Shown here: positions 1 through 7,695 of the stretch, piece by piece
Layout: each line of letters begins with the position of its first letter
Numbering within the stretch: the stretch's first letter is position 1
Assembly: GCA_021770095.1 (NCBI GenBank)
Contig: JAETRQ010000011.1
Location: 1 to 64,000, forward strand
DNA: 64,000 bases
Reading direction: 5' to 3'
Source: Eubacteriaceae bacterium
Lineage (GTDB): Bacteria; Bacillota; Clostridia; Oscillospirales; Acutalibacteraceae
The notes under the pieces: model-generated
What the model was told of the DNA's origin: nothing
What the model saw: the letters and a program-made list of their open reading frames with translations, nothing else
Databases searched by the model: none
Translations under genes and position numbers: made by a program

Positions 1-476
1 ATGACAGCGGAAGGGTTGAAATCGGTACATATTCCATCAAAGTAACATTCAAAGGGAATTACAGCGGAACCAAGACCTTTACATTCAAAATAATAGAAAA
101 ACCTGTAAACAAATGGATAAAGAGCGGCAACCGCTGGTGGTACAGGCACGCAGACGGAAGTTATACAAAGAATAACTGGGAAAAGATAAACGGCAAATGG
201 TATCATTTTGACAGTGCAGGTTGGATGCAGACAGGCTGGCTTAAAGTAAGCGGAAAGTGGTATTACCTCAATGCAAACGGAGATATGGCAACAGGCTGGA
301 AGAAAGTCAGCAACAAGTGGTATTATCTCAACAGCAGCGGTGCTATGCAGACCGGTTGGCTTAAATTAAGCGGCAAATGGTACTATCTCAACAGCAGTGG
401 TGCAATGGTAACAGGCAGACAAAAAATCGGTGGCAAATGGTACAACTTTAACAGCAGTGGCGTCTGGATTCAATAA
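1..476 (+). CDS. C-terminal part of a secreted surface protein with cell-wall-binding repeats (5' end outside window)
   Basis: The frame is open from base 3 to the TAA at 474-476, so the gene starts before the window. The first ~30 visible residues (GTYSIKVTFKGNYSGT) look like the end of a bacterial Ig-like beta-sandwich. They are followed by about five tandem ~20-residue repeats of the GW-x-K-x-x-x-KWYYLN-x-x-G type, which is the choline/cell-wall-binding repeat family (PF01473-like). Such repeats anchor exported enzymes or adhesins to teichoic acids by aromatic-lined pockets. The enzymatic part, if any, is not visible. A strong terminator follows directly. The family call is secure; ligand and function are not. 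Confidence 0.85.
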   Translation, partial: DSGRVEIGTYSIKVTFKGNYSGTKTFTFKIIEKPVNKWIKSGNRWWYRHADGSYTKNNWEKINGKWYHFDSAGWMQTGWLKVSGKWYYLNANGDMATGWKKVSNKWYYLNSSGAMQTGWLKLSGKWYYLNSSGAMVTGRQKIGGKWYNFNSSGVWIQ

Positions 477-482
477 AATAAC

Positions 483-517
483 AAAAAAGACAAGGATTTT
501 ATTTCCTTGTCTTTTTT
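483..517. terminator. Bidirectional intrinsic terminator
   Basis: A perfect 14-bp inverted repeat (AAAAAAGACAAGGA and its complement) with a 7-nt loop, A-tract on one side and T-tract on the other. It lies between two convergent genes (the surface protein and the MFS gene) and can serve both strands. Confidence 0.9.
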
Positions 518-540
518 GATTGAGGTTATTTCTGCATTAT

Positions 541-1728
541 TTAAAGACTTTTGCGTTGTTGTTTTTTATTGGCAAGCAGGGCAAGTATAATTAGAATTGG
601 GAACAGGATAGAGAAAATTAATCCTTTTTTCAATTCTCCGCCGAATGCGTCTGAAATCCATCCGATTACAGTCGGACCTGTTGTGCATCCGATGTCACCT
701 GCAACGGCAAGCAGTGCAAAAACAGTGGTAGATGCATTCGGCATGGCTTTTGTGGTAATACTGATAGTGCCCGGCCACAATGCAGATACTGAAAGTCCGC
801 ACATTGCACATCCTATTAATGAAACAACAGCATTTGGTGACAGGCATGCAATCAAGTATGATAGTATGCACAAAACGGATGATAAAAACAAATAATTTTC
901 TATTTTAAATTTTGAACTGAGTTTGCTGAATATAATTCTGCCTGTTCCCATCAAAACCGCAAATGCCATAGGACCTGCAAGATCACCGATTGTTTTGGAT
1001 ACATTGAGTCCTGTTTCGGCAAAAGCGGATGCCCATTGGCTCATTGCAAGTTCTGCCGCACCTGAACATACCATAAGCACAATGGCAATAAGGAAGAATT
1101 TTTGTTTGAATATTGTTGAAATTTTTTGATTTTTACTTTCTTCTTTTGGTTCGATAATCGGCACAAAGATAAAGAAAATACCATTGAGCAGTGAATAAAC
1201 TGCCCATGCAAGTGCAAGATAACGCCAGTTATCTCTGCCTGCAAATGCAAAATATAATGTAGAAATCAAAATGGTTCCAACTGTTCCCCAACAGTAGAAA
1301 GAGTGAAGAAGACTCATATATCCTGCTTTGTTATCTGTCGGACAGGATTCCACAACAGGGGACACCAAAACTTCAAGCAGTCCGCTGCCGATTGAATAAA
1401 TGGTTATAGGTATCAGCAGTGCCAAAAAAGAATTGTTCATTACATACGGCAAAATTGCAAGCAATGCAAACCCGATACTTGAACTGATGTGTGCAATAAC
1501 AAGGCATTTTTTATAACCGATTTTATCAGCAAATTTTGCACTTGCAAGGTCAATAACAATTTGTGTGAAGAATGTTATTGTAATAAGTGTTGTTAACTGA
1601 CCCATGGATATATTGAATTCATTTTCCCATCCTACAAAAAGCAGCGGTGCAAAGTTGCAGACAATTGCCTGAACGGTATAGCCAATGAAACAGGCAAGTA
1701 TAGTATGCTTAAAATTGAATTTTTTCAT
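541..1728 (-). CDS. Major facilitator superfamily transporter
   Basis: A 395-residue polytopic protein with about 12 hydrophobic segments. The GYKKCLVIAHISSSIGFALL region and the preceding loop (FADKIGYKK) match the MFS loop 2-3 signature (G-x-x-x-D-x-x-G-x-[RK]). The reading frame extends upstream to 1800, but the Met at 1728 is preceded by AAGGA at good spacing and the sigma-A-like promoter lies at 1770-1797, so 1728 is the start. The substrate cannot be deduced; the gene is monocistronic, with no metabolic neighbour on its strand. The family is clear, the role open. Confidence 0.85.
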   Translation of the reverse strand: MKKFNFKHTILACFIGYTVQAIVCNFAPLLFVGWENEFNISMGQLTTLITITFFTQIVIDLASAKFADKIGYKKCLVIAHISSSIGFALLAILPYVMNNSFLALLIPITIYSIGSGLLEVLVSPVVESCPTDNKAGYMSLLHSFYCWGTVGTILISTLYFAFAGRDNWRYLALAWAVYSLLNGIFFIFVPIIEPKEESKNQKISTIFKQKFFLIAIVLMVCSGAAELAMSQWASAFAETGLNVSKTIGDLAGPMAFAVLMGTGRIIFSKLSSKFKIENYLFLSSVLCILSYLIACLSPNAVVSLIGCAMCGLSVSALWPGTISITTKAMPNASTTVFALLAVAGDIGCTTGPTVIGWISDAFGGELKKGLIFSILFPILIILALLANKKQQRKSL

Positions 1729-1769
1729 AATAATATATTTCCTTATAAGTATCTCATACATTATTATAA

Positions 1770-1797
1770 ATAATATCAAAATAAATATTTTTGTCAA
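1770..1797 (-). promoter_or_regulatory. Sigma-A-type promoter of the MFS gene
   Basis: On the minus strand TTGACA (1792-1797) is followed after 16 nt by TATTAT (1770-1775). Transcription would begin near 1763, about 35 nt before the chosen start codon. Confidence 0.65.
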
Positions 1798-1809
1798 CAT
1801 AAACTTGTT

Positions 1810-1839
1810 GCATAAAATGAATGTTTTACGGCAATAATG
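1810..1839 (+). promoter_or_regulatory. Candidate sigma-F/sigma-G promoter of the SpoIIQ-like gene
   Basis: GCATA at 1810-1814 and GGCAATAATG at 1830-1839, 15 nt apart, fit the forespore sigma-F pattern (-35 GYATA, -10 GGNRAYAMTR) at every -10 position. No sigma-A promoter is visible in the same interval. B. subtilis spoIIQ is transcribed by sigma-F, so the match supports the gene call. Confidence 0.6.
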
Positions 1840-1856
1840 CTTGTGAGGTGTTATTT

Positions 1857-2573
1857 ATGGCAACAAAAGACAAACCAAATAATAAAAATCTGAGAGCACT
1901 GTTTTCTGTTATCTGCCTTTGTATTATTGCATTAGGACTTATTGTTTATTTTTCAACCCAAAGCACGTCGAATACACAGGTTAATGAGGCAACAACTGTG
2001 AAGCAGACGCAAACTACGGAAGTACAAAAACGTGTGACAATCAAAGAAACCACGACGGCTGAAACTTCTGCTGCAAATGAGCAGACATCATCAGAAAATA
2101 CAACCGCAAAAGTCACCACGACTGAAAAAGCTACTATGCAGCAAAATGATACGAATGTTCCGTACAAATCATTTTACAAATATCCTTGTGAAGAGACTGT
2201 TATAATCGGTTACAGCGAAGAACTTGTTAAAAATGATACGATGAACGATTATCGTGCACATACTGCGGTGGACTTCAAATGTGAAAAAGGAGCAAAAGTT
2301 GTTGCAATCAACGACGGACTTGTTCTTTCGGTTAAAACGGATAGTCTGCTTGGTAAAGTGGTTGAAGTGGATCATGGCGGAAAACTGGTTGCTTGCTACT
2401 GCGGATTGGATACAATCAATGTGGCAGAAGGTGATTATATAACCATTGGGCAGGCACTCGGCACATTGGGCTCAGTTCCGTTTGAAGCAGAGGGGGACAG
2501 CCATCTTCACTTCGAAACAAGACTTGACGGTAAGCCGGTTAATCCGCTTGATGTAATGGGTAAAAGTGAATAA
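1857..2573 (+). CDS. SpoIIQ-like LytM/M23 metallopeptidase-fold protein (sporulation)
   Basis: 238 residues, starting at ATG 1857 after GTGAGGTG. It has one N-terminal membrane segment (about residues 17-35), a Thr-rich linker (about 40-100), then an M23/LytM domain. The zinc-site motifs are both present: H-x3-D in YRAHTAVDF and H-x-H in SHLHFE. The stretch preceding the domain and MNDYRAHTAVDFKCEKG resemble SpoIIQ, the forespore protein that pairs with SpoIIIAH in the engulfment channel. B. subtilis SpoIIQ lacks the full metal site, whereas clostridial ones can retain it, as here. A sigma-F-like promoter upstream agrees. Alternative: a generic M23 endopeptidase. Confidence 0.75.
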   Translation: MATKDKPNNKNLRALFSVICLCIIALGLIVYFSTQSTSNTQVNEATTVKQTQTTEVQKRVTIKETTTAETSAANEQTSSENTTAKVTTTEKATMQQNDTNVPYKSFYKYPCEETVIIGYSEELVKNDTMNDYRAHTAVDFKCEKGAKVVAINDGLVLSVKTDSLLGKVVEVDHGGKLVACYCGLDTINVAEGDYITIGQALGTLGSVPFEAEGDSHLHFETRLDGKPVNPLDVMGKSE

Positions 2574-2655
2574 ATGAAAAGCACACAGGTTTAAAGCTGA
2601 GGTTCGGTATCGAAGTGTTGCTTAAAATCATTATCTTTTCAGCTATAATTGCGTT

Positions 2656-2692
2656 AAAAAATACCATAAGGCGTCAGCCTTATGGTATTTTT
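2656..2692. terminator. Bidirectional intrinsic terminator
   Basis: AAAATACCATAAGG and its complement (2657-2671 with 2678-2692), 6-nt loop, A-tract before and T-tract after. It sits between the convergent SpoIIQ-like gene and the 199-residue membrane protein gene. Confidence 0.9.
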
Positions 2693-2723
2693 ATGCCTTA
2701 TTCTAACTAAAAATCTAACAATT

Positions 2724-3323
2724 TTAAGTGCTTCGCAGTTTTGTAGAATAATGTTCAATCACTATATCAATTTTTTGATTATTTTCATCAATATATTCAA
2801 TTTCAGCATTCTCAGTATATTCAGCAGGAAGGTAGTACAGATAGAAACTGTAATTCTTCCCATCAATGGTTGCCGTCTGTGCTATTAATTGTGCTTCAAC
2901 ACCGTCGAAAGATAAAGTCCTGCAACTGATAGGTACAGTGCCGACAAAGCATCCGTATTGGTCGCCGTTATTAAAAACTTCCGTAACATCAGAAATGTGG
3001 CTGTCTGCTTTATCAATTTCAGCCATTGCATCATTATAATATGTATATGCAGTTTCGGTTTGATATTGATTGTTGAACCATCCGTCAGTTGTATTTACAA
3101 TAGTAATGCTGTAATAGTCACTGTTCTCTTCGCTGCCGATACTTGTGATGATTTTTCCGGTATCATTATCAAAACGGATTTCATCGGATTCAAATAATAT
3201 TTTTTCATCTGAAAAATCATTCTGAATATAATCTTCATAAGATACAGGGGAAACATTTGCAATGATAACCCAAACGATAATTATAACAATTACTGAACCT
3301 ATGATATATAAAAATTTTTTCAT
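2724..3323 (-). CDS. Membrane-anchored protein of unknown function
   Basis: 199 residues. One hydrophobic segment at residues 4-23 anchors a ~175-residue acidic, beta-rich domain expected outside the cell. No lipobox and no catalytic motif is recognisable. The start has AGGA 7 nt upstream, which overlaps the stop region of the zinc-ribbon gene just before it (4-nt gap), so the two are co-transcribed and probably translationally coupled. The pair may form a small envelope unit; this is inference from spacing only. Confidence 0.6.
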   Translation of the reverse strand: MKKFLYIIGSVIVIIIVWVIIANVSPVSYEDYIQNDFSDEKILFESDEIRFDNDTGKIITSIGSEENSDYYSITIVNTTDGWFNNQYQTETAYTYYNDAMAEIDKADSHISDVTEVFNNGDQYGCFVGTVPISCRTLSFDGVEAQLIAQTATIDGKNYSFYLYYLPAEYTENAEIEYIDENNQKIDIVIEHYSTKLRST

Positions 3324-3327
3324 ATGA

Positions 3328-3798
3328 CTATCCTGCTACAGCACCGACCATGGCAAATACAAAGATGAAATAAAAGATAATCAAAATAATTCTCAAAACA
3401 GTCGGAAGGATGATTCCGATTAAATTGAGTTTTCTTGTTTTCTCTTTCTGCATTTCAATCTCAGGAATATAGGTATTAAATGTTTGGATACTGTTGAGTT
3501 TGCTGATGCCGACTATACCAAGGCATATACCGACAAGTGCAGAACAAATCAGACCGAGCACAATAGCGAGGATGCCCATTGTTCTGGCATCTTCAATTTT
3601 TGATTGGATGGAACTCATCGCTGCAGGATTAATATTATTTGTATATTGCTGCTGTGAATATCCTGACTGATAAGTCTGTTGGGTATTATTATTCATATTG
3701 AATGGCTGCTGGGTATAGGGTTTGTTAACTTCATGTCCGCAAGCTTGACAATAATATGATTTATCGTCAAGCAGTGCACCGCATTTGCTGCAAAACAT
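3328..3798 (-). CDS. Zinc-ribbon membrane protein
   Basis: 156 residues. The N-terminus MFCSKCG...YYCQACG holds two CxxC pairs, a short zinc ribbon as in the zinc_ribbon_2 family. A Gln/Asn/Tyr-rich linker follows (about residues 30-65), then two hydrophobic segments (about 75-100 and 125-150). Such proteins are common and mostly uncharacterised in Firmicutes; no enzymatic role is implied. First gene of a two-gene minus-strand operon with its own promoter (3829-3857). Confidence 0.7.
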   Translation of the reverse strand: MFCSKCGALLDDKSYYCQACGHEVNKPYTQQPFNMNNNTQQTYQSGYSQQQYTNNINPAAMSSIQSKIEDARTMGILAIVLGLICSALVGICLGIVGISKLNSIQTFNTYIPEIEMQKEKTRKLNLIGIILPTVLRIILIIFYFIFVFAMVGAVAG

Positions 3799-3828
3799 AG
3801 TATCACTCTTTTCATTAAATATATAAAT

Positions 3829-3857
3829 ATTTTACCAAACAAATGGTAACTAGTCAA
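3829..3857 (-). promoter_or_regulatory. Sigma-A-type promoter of the zinc-ribbon operon with an inverted repeat in its spacer
   Basis: On the minus strand TTGACT (3852-3857), a 17-nt spacer, then TAAAAT (3829-3834). The spacer carries the inverted repeat TTACCA (3832-3837) / TGGTAA (3844-3849), which touches the -10 box, as expected for an operator. A third TTACCA lies near 3884. Confidence 0.6.
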
Positions 3858-3912
3858 TATAGTATTATTTATGCATAAAGTTACCAAATTAATTTTATTT
3901 TGCTTAAATCGG

Positions 3913-3951
3913 GGCAGATTATAGTGTTTTGATGCTATAATCTGCCTTTTT
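3913..3951 (+). terminator. Terminator-like hairpin upstream of the phage-derived operon
   Basis: Perfect 12-bp stem GGCAGATTATAG / CTATAATCTGCC, 10-nt loop, then five T. It reads in the plus direction, yet no plus-strand gene lies upstream before 2573, where another terminator already stands. It is therefore either a leader terminator of the phage operon or a relic of lost upstream phage genes. Confidence 0.75.
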
Positions 3952-3996
3952 CGCGCCATTAGTGTAAGGACTTTTATGAAAGGATGTGAATTACAT

Positions 3997-4329
3997 ATGT
4001 CACGAAAAAAGAAAGTTACTCAAAATGAAGTGATTGAAGGTTTAAGGCACTTAGCCTTTGGAGATATACAGGATGCAGTTACACTTCTTTTTGAAACGGA
4101 TGAAAATATACTGAACGCACTGCCAAAACTTGATTTGTTCAATATAAGCGAGATTAAAACAGGCAAAGGCGGAGGTATGGAAATCAAATTTTTTGACAGG
4201 ATCAAGGCAATGGAAAAACTCAGAGATTTTATAAATGATGCTGAAGGCAAAACCGCAGTGTCGTTTTATGATGCACTGGAAAAGAGTGCAAGCAGTCTCA
4301 AAAATAACGGAGAGAACGGATATGACTAA
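3997..4329 (+). CDS. Phage terminase small subunit-like protein
   Basis: 110 residues from ATG 3997 (AGGATGTG 8 nt upstream; an in-frame ATG at 3976 with TAAGGA is the alternative). The stretch GGMEIKFFDRIKAMEKLRDF matches the C-terminal signature of many clostridial terminase small subunits (K-[IL]-x-D-[KR]-[LI]-K-A-[LM]). The small subunit recognises DNA for packaging. It is shorter than usual and a classical N-terminal helix-turn-helix is not obvious. It overlaps the large-subunit gene by 8 nt, the expected neighbour, which is the main support. Confidence 0.65.
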   Translation: MSRKKKVTQNEVIEGLRHLAFGDIQDAVTLLFETDENILNALPKLDLFNISEIKTGKGGGMEIKFFDRIKAMEKLRDFINDAEGKTAVSFYDALEKSASSLKNNGENGYD

Positions 4330-5581
4330 GTTTGTTCCGTTTTCTGCAAAACAACTTTCGGTTCTGACCTGGTGGTGTAAAAACAGCAGTCACCACAGCA
4401 AAAACGGAATTATCTGTGACGGCGCGGTCAGAAGCGGGAAAACATTGTGTATGAGTTTATCTTTTGTCTGCTGGGCGTTTTACAATTTCAGCAATACATC
4501 TTTTGCTGTGTGCGGAAAGACAATTGCTTCACTGAGACGGAATGTAATAACACCGCTGCTTCCTGTACTCAAAGATTTGGGATTTGTTTGTGACTTTAAA
4601 ATCAGCAGAAATTATCTGGAAATCAAAAAGGACAAAACAGTCAATCGTTTTTTCCTTTTCGGCGGCAAAGATGAATCCTCTGCGTCATTGATTCAGGGAA
4701 TGACTCTCGGCGGAGTTATGTTTGATGAAGCGGCACTTATGCCGCGTTCTTTTGTTGAACAGGCTCTTGCAAGATGCTCACTTGAGAATTCCAAATATTT
4801 TTTCAACTGTAATCCGGAACATCCTTATCACTGGTTTTATATTGAGTGGATACAAAAATGTGCAGAGAAAAATATCCTTTATCTTCATTTTACAATGGAG
4901 GATAATCCCGCTCTGTCACAGTCAGTGAAAAACAGATATAAAAGTCTTTACTCAGGTGCATTTTATGAGCGCTTTGTACAGGGCAGATGGGTTACGGCTG
5001 ACGGATTGGTTTATCCGATGTTTGCACACAAACGGCATATAAAAAAATATGACGGCAAGTTCAGTCAGTACTATTTGTCCTGTGATTACGGAACGGTCAA
5101 TCCATTTTCTCTTGGTTTATGGGGAAAGGGGAAAGACGGCTGGTATAGAATAGATGAATATTATCATTCAAGCCGTGATAAAGGTGTTCAGTTAACAGAT
5201 GAGGAATATTATAACGCCCTGGAAAAGTTGGCACAGGGAAAAAATATTCAGGCATTAATCATTGACCCGTCTGCAGCATCCTTTATTCAGACCGTAAAGA
5301 GACATGGGAAATACAGGGTAATCAAGGCAGACAATGACGTGTCAAAAGGAATTAACAGAGTTTGTCAGGCTTTGAAGAACGACGAGATATTCATTTATCC
5401 AAACTGCGCTGATATTATCCGTGAATTTTCAATTTACCGCTGGGATAACAGTATCAGAAAAGATGCACCGAAAAAAGAAAATGACCATGCAATGGATGAT
5501 ATGAGATATTTTGTGTCAACCGTTCTGAATAAGAACGAAAAGAATAATCCGTTTGTGTCCATTGCGATAGAAAGGAATTGA
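4322..5581 (+). CDS. Phage terminase large subunit (packaging ATPase/nuclease)
   Basis: 419 residues from ATG 4322 (GGAGAG upstream). Walker A is GAVRSGKT at residues 34-41, and Walker B with the catalytic Glu is VMFDEA (Asp135, Glu136). C-terminal acidic residues of the RNase H-like nuclease appear in SCDYGTVNP, ALIIDPSAA and DHAMDDMRY. Length and motifs are those of an intact PBSX/XtmB-type or Terminase_3/6-type large subunit, which pumps DNA into the prohead and cuts it. Starts 8 nt inside the small-subunit gene and is followed after 4 nt by the portal gene. No sign of decay. Confidence 0.95.
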   Translation: MTKFVPFSAKQLSVLTWWCKNSSHHSKNGIICDGAVRSGKTLCMSLSFVCWAFYNFSNTSFAVCGKTIASLRRNVITPLLPVLKDLGFVCDFKISRNYLEIKKDKTVNRFFLFGGKDESSASLIQGMTLGGVMFDEAALMPRSFVEQALARCSLENSKYFFNCNPEHPYHWFYIEWIQKCAEKNILYLHFTMEDNPALSQSVKNRYKSLYSGAFYERFVQGRWVTADGLVYPMFAHKRHIKKYDGKFSQYYLSCDYGTVNPFSLGLWGKGKDGWYRIDEYYHSSRDKGVQLTDEEYYNALEKLAQGKNIQALIIDPSAASFIQTVKRHGKYRVIKADNDVSKGINRVCQALKNDEIFIYPNCADIIREFSIYRWDNSIRKDAPKKENDHAMDDMRYFVSTVLNKNEKNNPFVSIAIERN

Positions 5582-5585
5582 GGCT

Positions 5586-6725
5586 TTGGGCTTATTTAAT
5601 TCAAGAAAAAAGAAAGGCAATACTGTATCTGCATCAGCGGTACAAACTTCATCAAGTGCAAAGCATCCTTATTATCAGTTATCATCATATATGCCTATGA
5701 ATAATCAGTCAAAGGTGTATGCCCATCTCAGGAGTGCGGTGCCGATTATTGATGCTGCAATTAATAAGATTGTCAGGCTGACCGAGGGGTTTCATTTTGA
5801 AACAGGGAATGAAAGCACAGACAAAATGATGAATGATTATTTTGAAAATATAAATGTCGGTGGTAATCAGAAGGGATTGTCTGCATTTATATCAAATTAT
5901 CTGAATCAGCTGCTGACTTTTGGTACGGCAATTGGTGAAATTGTTATGAGTGAAAGCGGGATATATGCACTGTATAACAGTGAACTTGCTGAAATTGAAC
6001 TGAAGAGGGCTGATAACGGAATTGATATTGAGTATTTTATTTCAGGTGAAAGGATAGGAAATCCGTCGCTGATATTATATTCGGTGTTAAATCCAAAACC
6101 GCGTGATTTGTGTGGTACAAGTATTCTGGAAGGATTGCCGTTTATAAGTGATATATTGATGAAGATATACAACACAATCGGCAACAACTGGGAACATGCG
6201 GGGAATGTGAGATATTCGGTTGTCTGCAAACCGTGTGATGAGGATACGGCTGATGATGCCCAGAACAGAGCACAGACAGTTGCACAGGCATGGAAAGACG
6301 CAATGGATAGTTCAGCAGTCAAAGATTTTGTTGCAGTGGGGGATGTCAGTGTTTCTGTTATCGGGGCAGATAACGTTTGTCTTAACAGTGAAATTCCTGT
6401 TAAACAATTGCTTGAGCAGATTGTTGCAAAAATGGGAATTCCTCCGTTTATGCTCGGGCTGAGTTGGTCATCGACAGAAAGGATGAGTACACAGCAATCA
6501 GATATACTTACTACCGAACTTGAAAGTTACAGAAGAATTCTGACTCCCGTAATATCAAAAATCGGAAATTTGTATCTTGCTTTAAAAGGATACGATACGG
6601 GTGTTTGTGTGGTATGGGATGATATTACACTGCAGGATGAATGTGACAGTGCAAAAGCGCGGCTTTATACGGCTCAGGCAGAAAAAATAGAAAAGGAGAA
6701 TGAACTTGACGCAAGGATATATTGA
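5586..6725 (+). CDS. Phage portal protein
   Basis: 379 residues, starting at TTG 5586 with AAGGA about 9 nt upstream. The pattern (SAVPIIDAAINKIVRLTEGF, a central NNWEHAGNVRYSVV, and IPPFMLGLSWSSTERMSTQQSDI near residue 290) is that of portal proteins of siphovirus/myovirus prophages. The portal dodecamer forms the DNA gate of the capsid and docks the terminase. Its position between terminase and protease is canonical. Slightly shorter than many portals (about 400-480), but the core elements are present. Confidence 0.88.
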   Translation: MGLFNSRKKKGNTVSASAVQTSSSAKHPYYQLSSYMPMNNQSKVYAHLRSAVPIIDAAINKIVRLTEGFHFETGNESTDKMMNDYFENINVGGNQKGLSAFISNYLNQLLTFGTAIGEIVMSESGIYALYNSELAEIELKRADNGIDIEYFISGERIGNPSLILYSVLNPKPRDLCGTSILEGLPFISDILMKIYNTIGNNWEHAGNVRYSVVCKPCDEDTADDAQNRAQTVAQAWKDAMDSSAVKDFVAVGDVSVSVIGADNVCLNSEIPVKQLLEQIVAKMGIPPFMLGLSWSSTERMSTQQSDILTTELESYRRILTPVISKIGNLYLALKGYDTGVCVVWDDITLQDECDSAKARLYTAQAEKIEKENELDARIY

Positions 6726-7671
6726 AAAAAGTTTTCAGCCAAACGAGGTTGATTTGCAGAAAATAAATCAATACACAAGAACGGCCTTTTCTGCTGACAG
6801 ACTTTATGTTTTCAGTGTGGTGCTGTGTGATAACGATATTGACAGGGATTATGAAAAATTTTCTGTTTCGGCACTCAATGAATTAAAAGAAAAGTTTGTC
6901 GGCAAAACAGGGATATTTGATCATTCAATGAAAGCACAGGACCAAAAGGCGAGAATATTTGATACTTGGGTGGAACATATTGAATCAAGGAAAACTGCTG
7001 ACGGTGAGGATTATTATTGTTTGAAAGCAAAAGCATATATGCTTAGAAATGAAGAAAACCAATTGCTTATTTCTGAGATTGATGCAGGGATAAAAAAGGA
7101 AGTTTCTGTATCATGTCAGGCACGCAAAAGCATTTGTTCCATTTGCAGCAATGATAAGCGCAGCGGATACTGTGAACACTTTAACGGAAAAGAATATAAC
7201 GGCAAAACTGCTTTTTCTGTTTTATCAGACATCAGTGATGCTTATGAGTTCAGTTTCGTTGCAGTTCCTGCGCAAAGAAATGCAGGTGTTACAAAATCAT
7301 TTGATTTGACAAAAGAGGATAAAAACAAAATGACAGAAATTATTGAAACATTAAAAAATTGCGACGGCAATATAACACTTACAAAGTCGCAGGCAATGCA
7401 TATCGCTGACAAGATGCAGTCCCTTGATGAGGATGCAAAACTCGGAAGAGAGTATAAAAAGAAGCTGACTGAAGAAGTCGTTTCTCTCTGTGCCATTGCA
7501 ATGCCGGATATGGATTTAAAAGTCTTTTCAGGTGTAACGCAGGTTATGACGACCAAGGAACTTATGGCGTTCAAAGATAGTTTTAAAAAAATGAATTTTT
7601 CAGCTGAACCCACATTGCAGCTTGCATCGGGTAAAGCAGAAAAACACCAAAACAATCAATTCAAATTATGA
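6706..7671 (+). CDS. Prohead protease/scaffold-like protein (XkdF-like)
   Basis: 321 residues if started at TTG 6706 (AGGAG 7 nt upstream; ATG 6700 has only 1 nt spacing). The first ~200 residues (VVLCDNDIDRDYEKFS, GIFDHSMKA, ISDAYEFSFVAVPAQRNAGV) resemble capsid maturation proteases fused to scaffold, as in PBSX XkdF. His in FDHS and Ser in EVSVSCQ are candidate catalytic residues. A zinc-knuckle-like C-x2-C-x8-C-x-H occurs near residue 150. The C-terminal third looks like a helical scaffold. Overlaps portal by 20 nt. Confidence 0.7.
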   Translation: MTQGYIEKSFQPNEVDLQKINQYTRTAFSADRLYVFSVVLCDNDIDRDYEKFSVSALNELKEKFVGKTGIFDHSMKAQDQKARIFDTWVEHIESRKTADGEDYYCLKAKAYMLRNEENQLLISEIDAGIKKEVSVSCQARKSICSICSNDKRSGYCEHFNGKEYNGKTAFSVLSDISDAYEFSFVAVPAQRNAGVTKSFDLTKEDKNKMTEIIETLKNCDGNITLTKSQAMHIADKMQSLDEDAKLGREYKKKLTEEVVSLCAIAMPDMDLKVFSGVTQVMTTKELMAFKDSFKKMNFSAEPTLQLASGKAEKHQNNQFKL

Positions 7672-7695
7672 TAATTAAATTTAGGAGGATGAATT

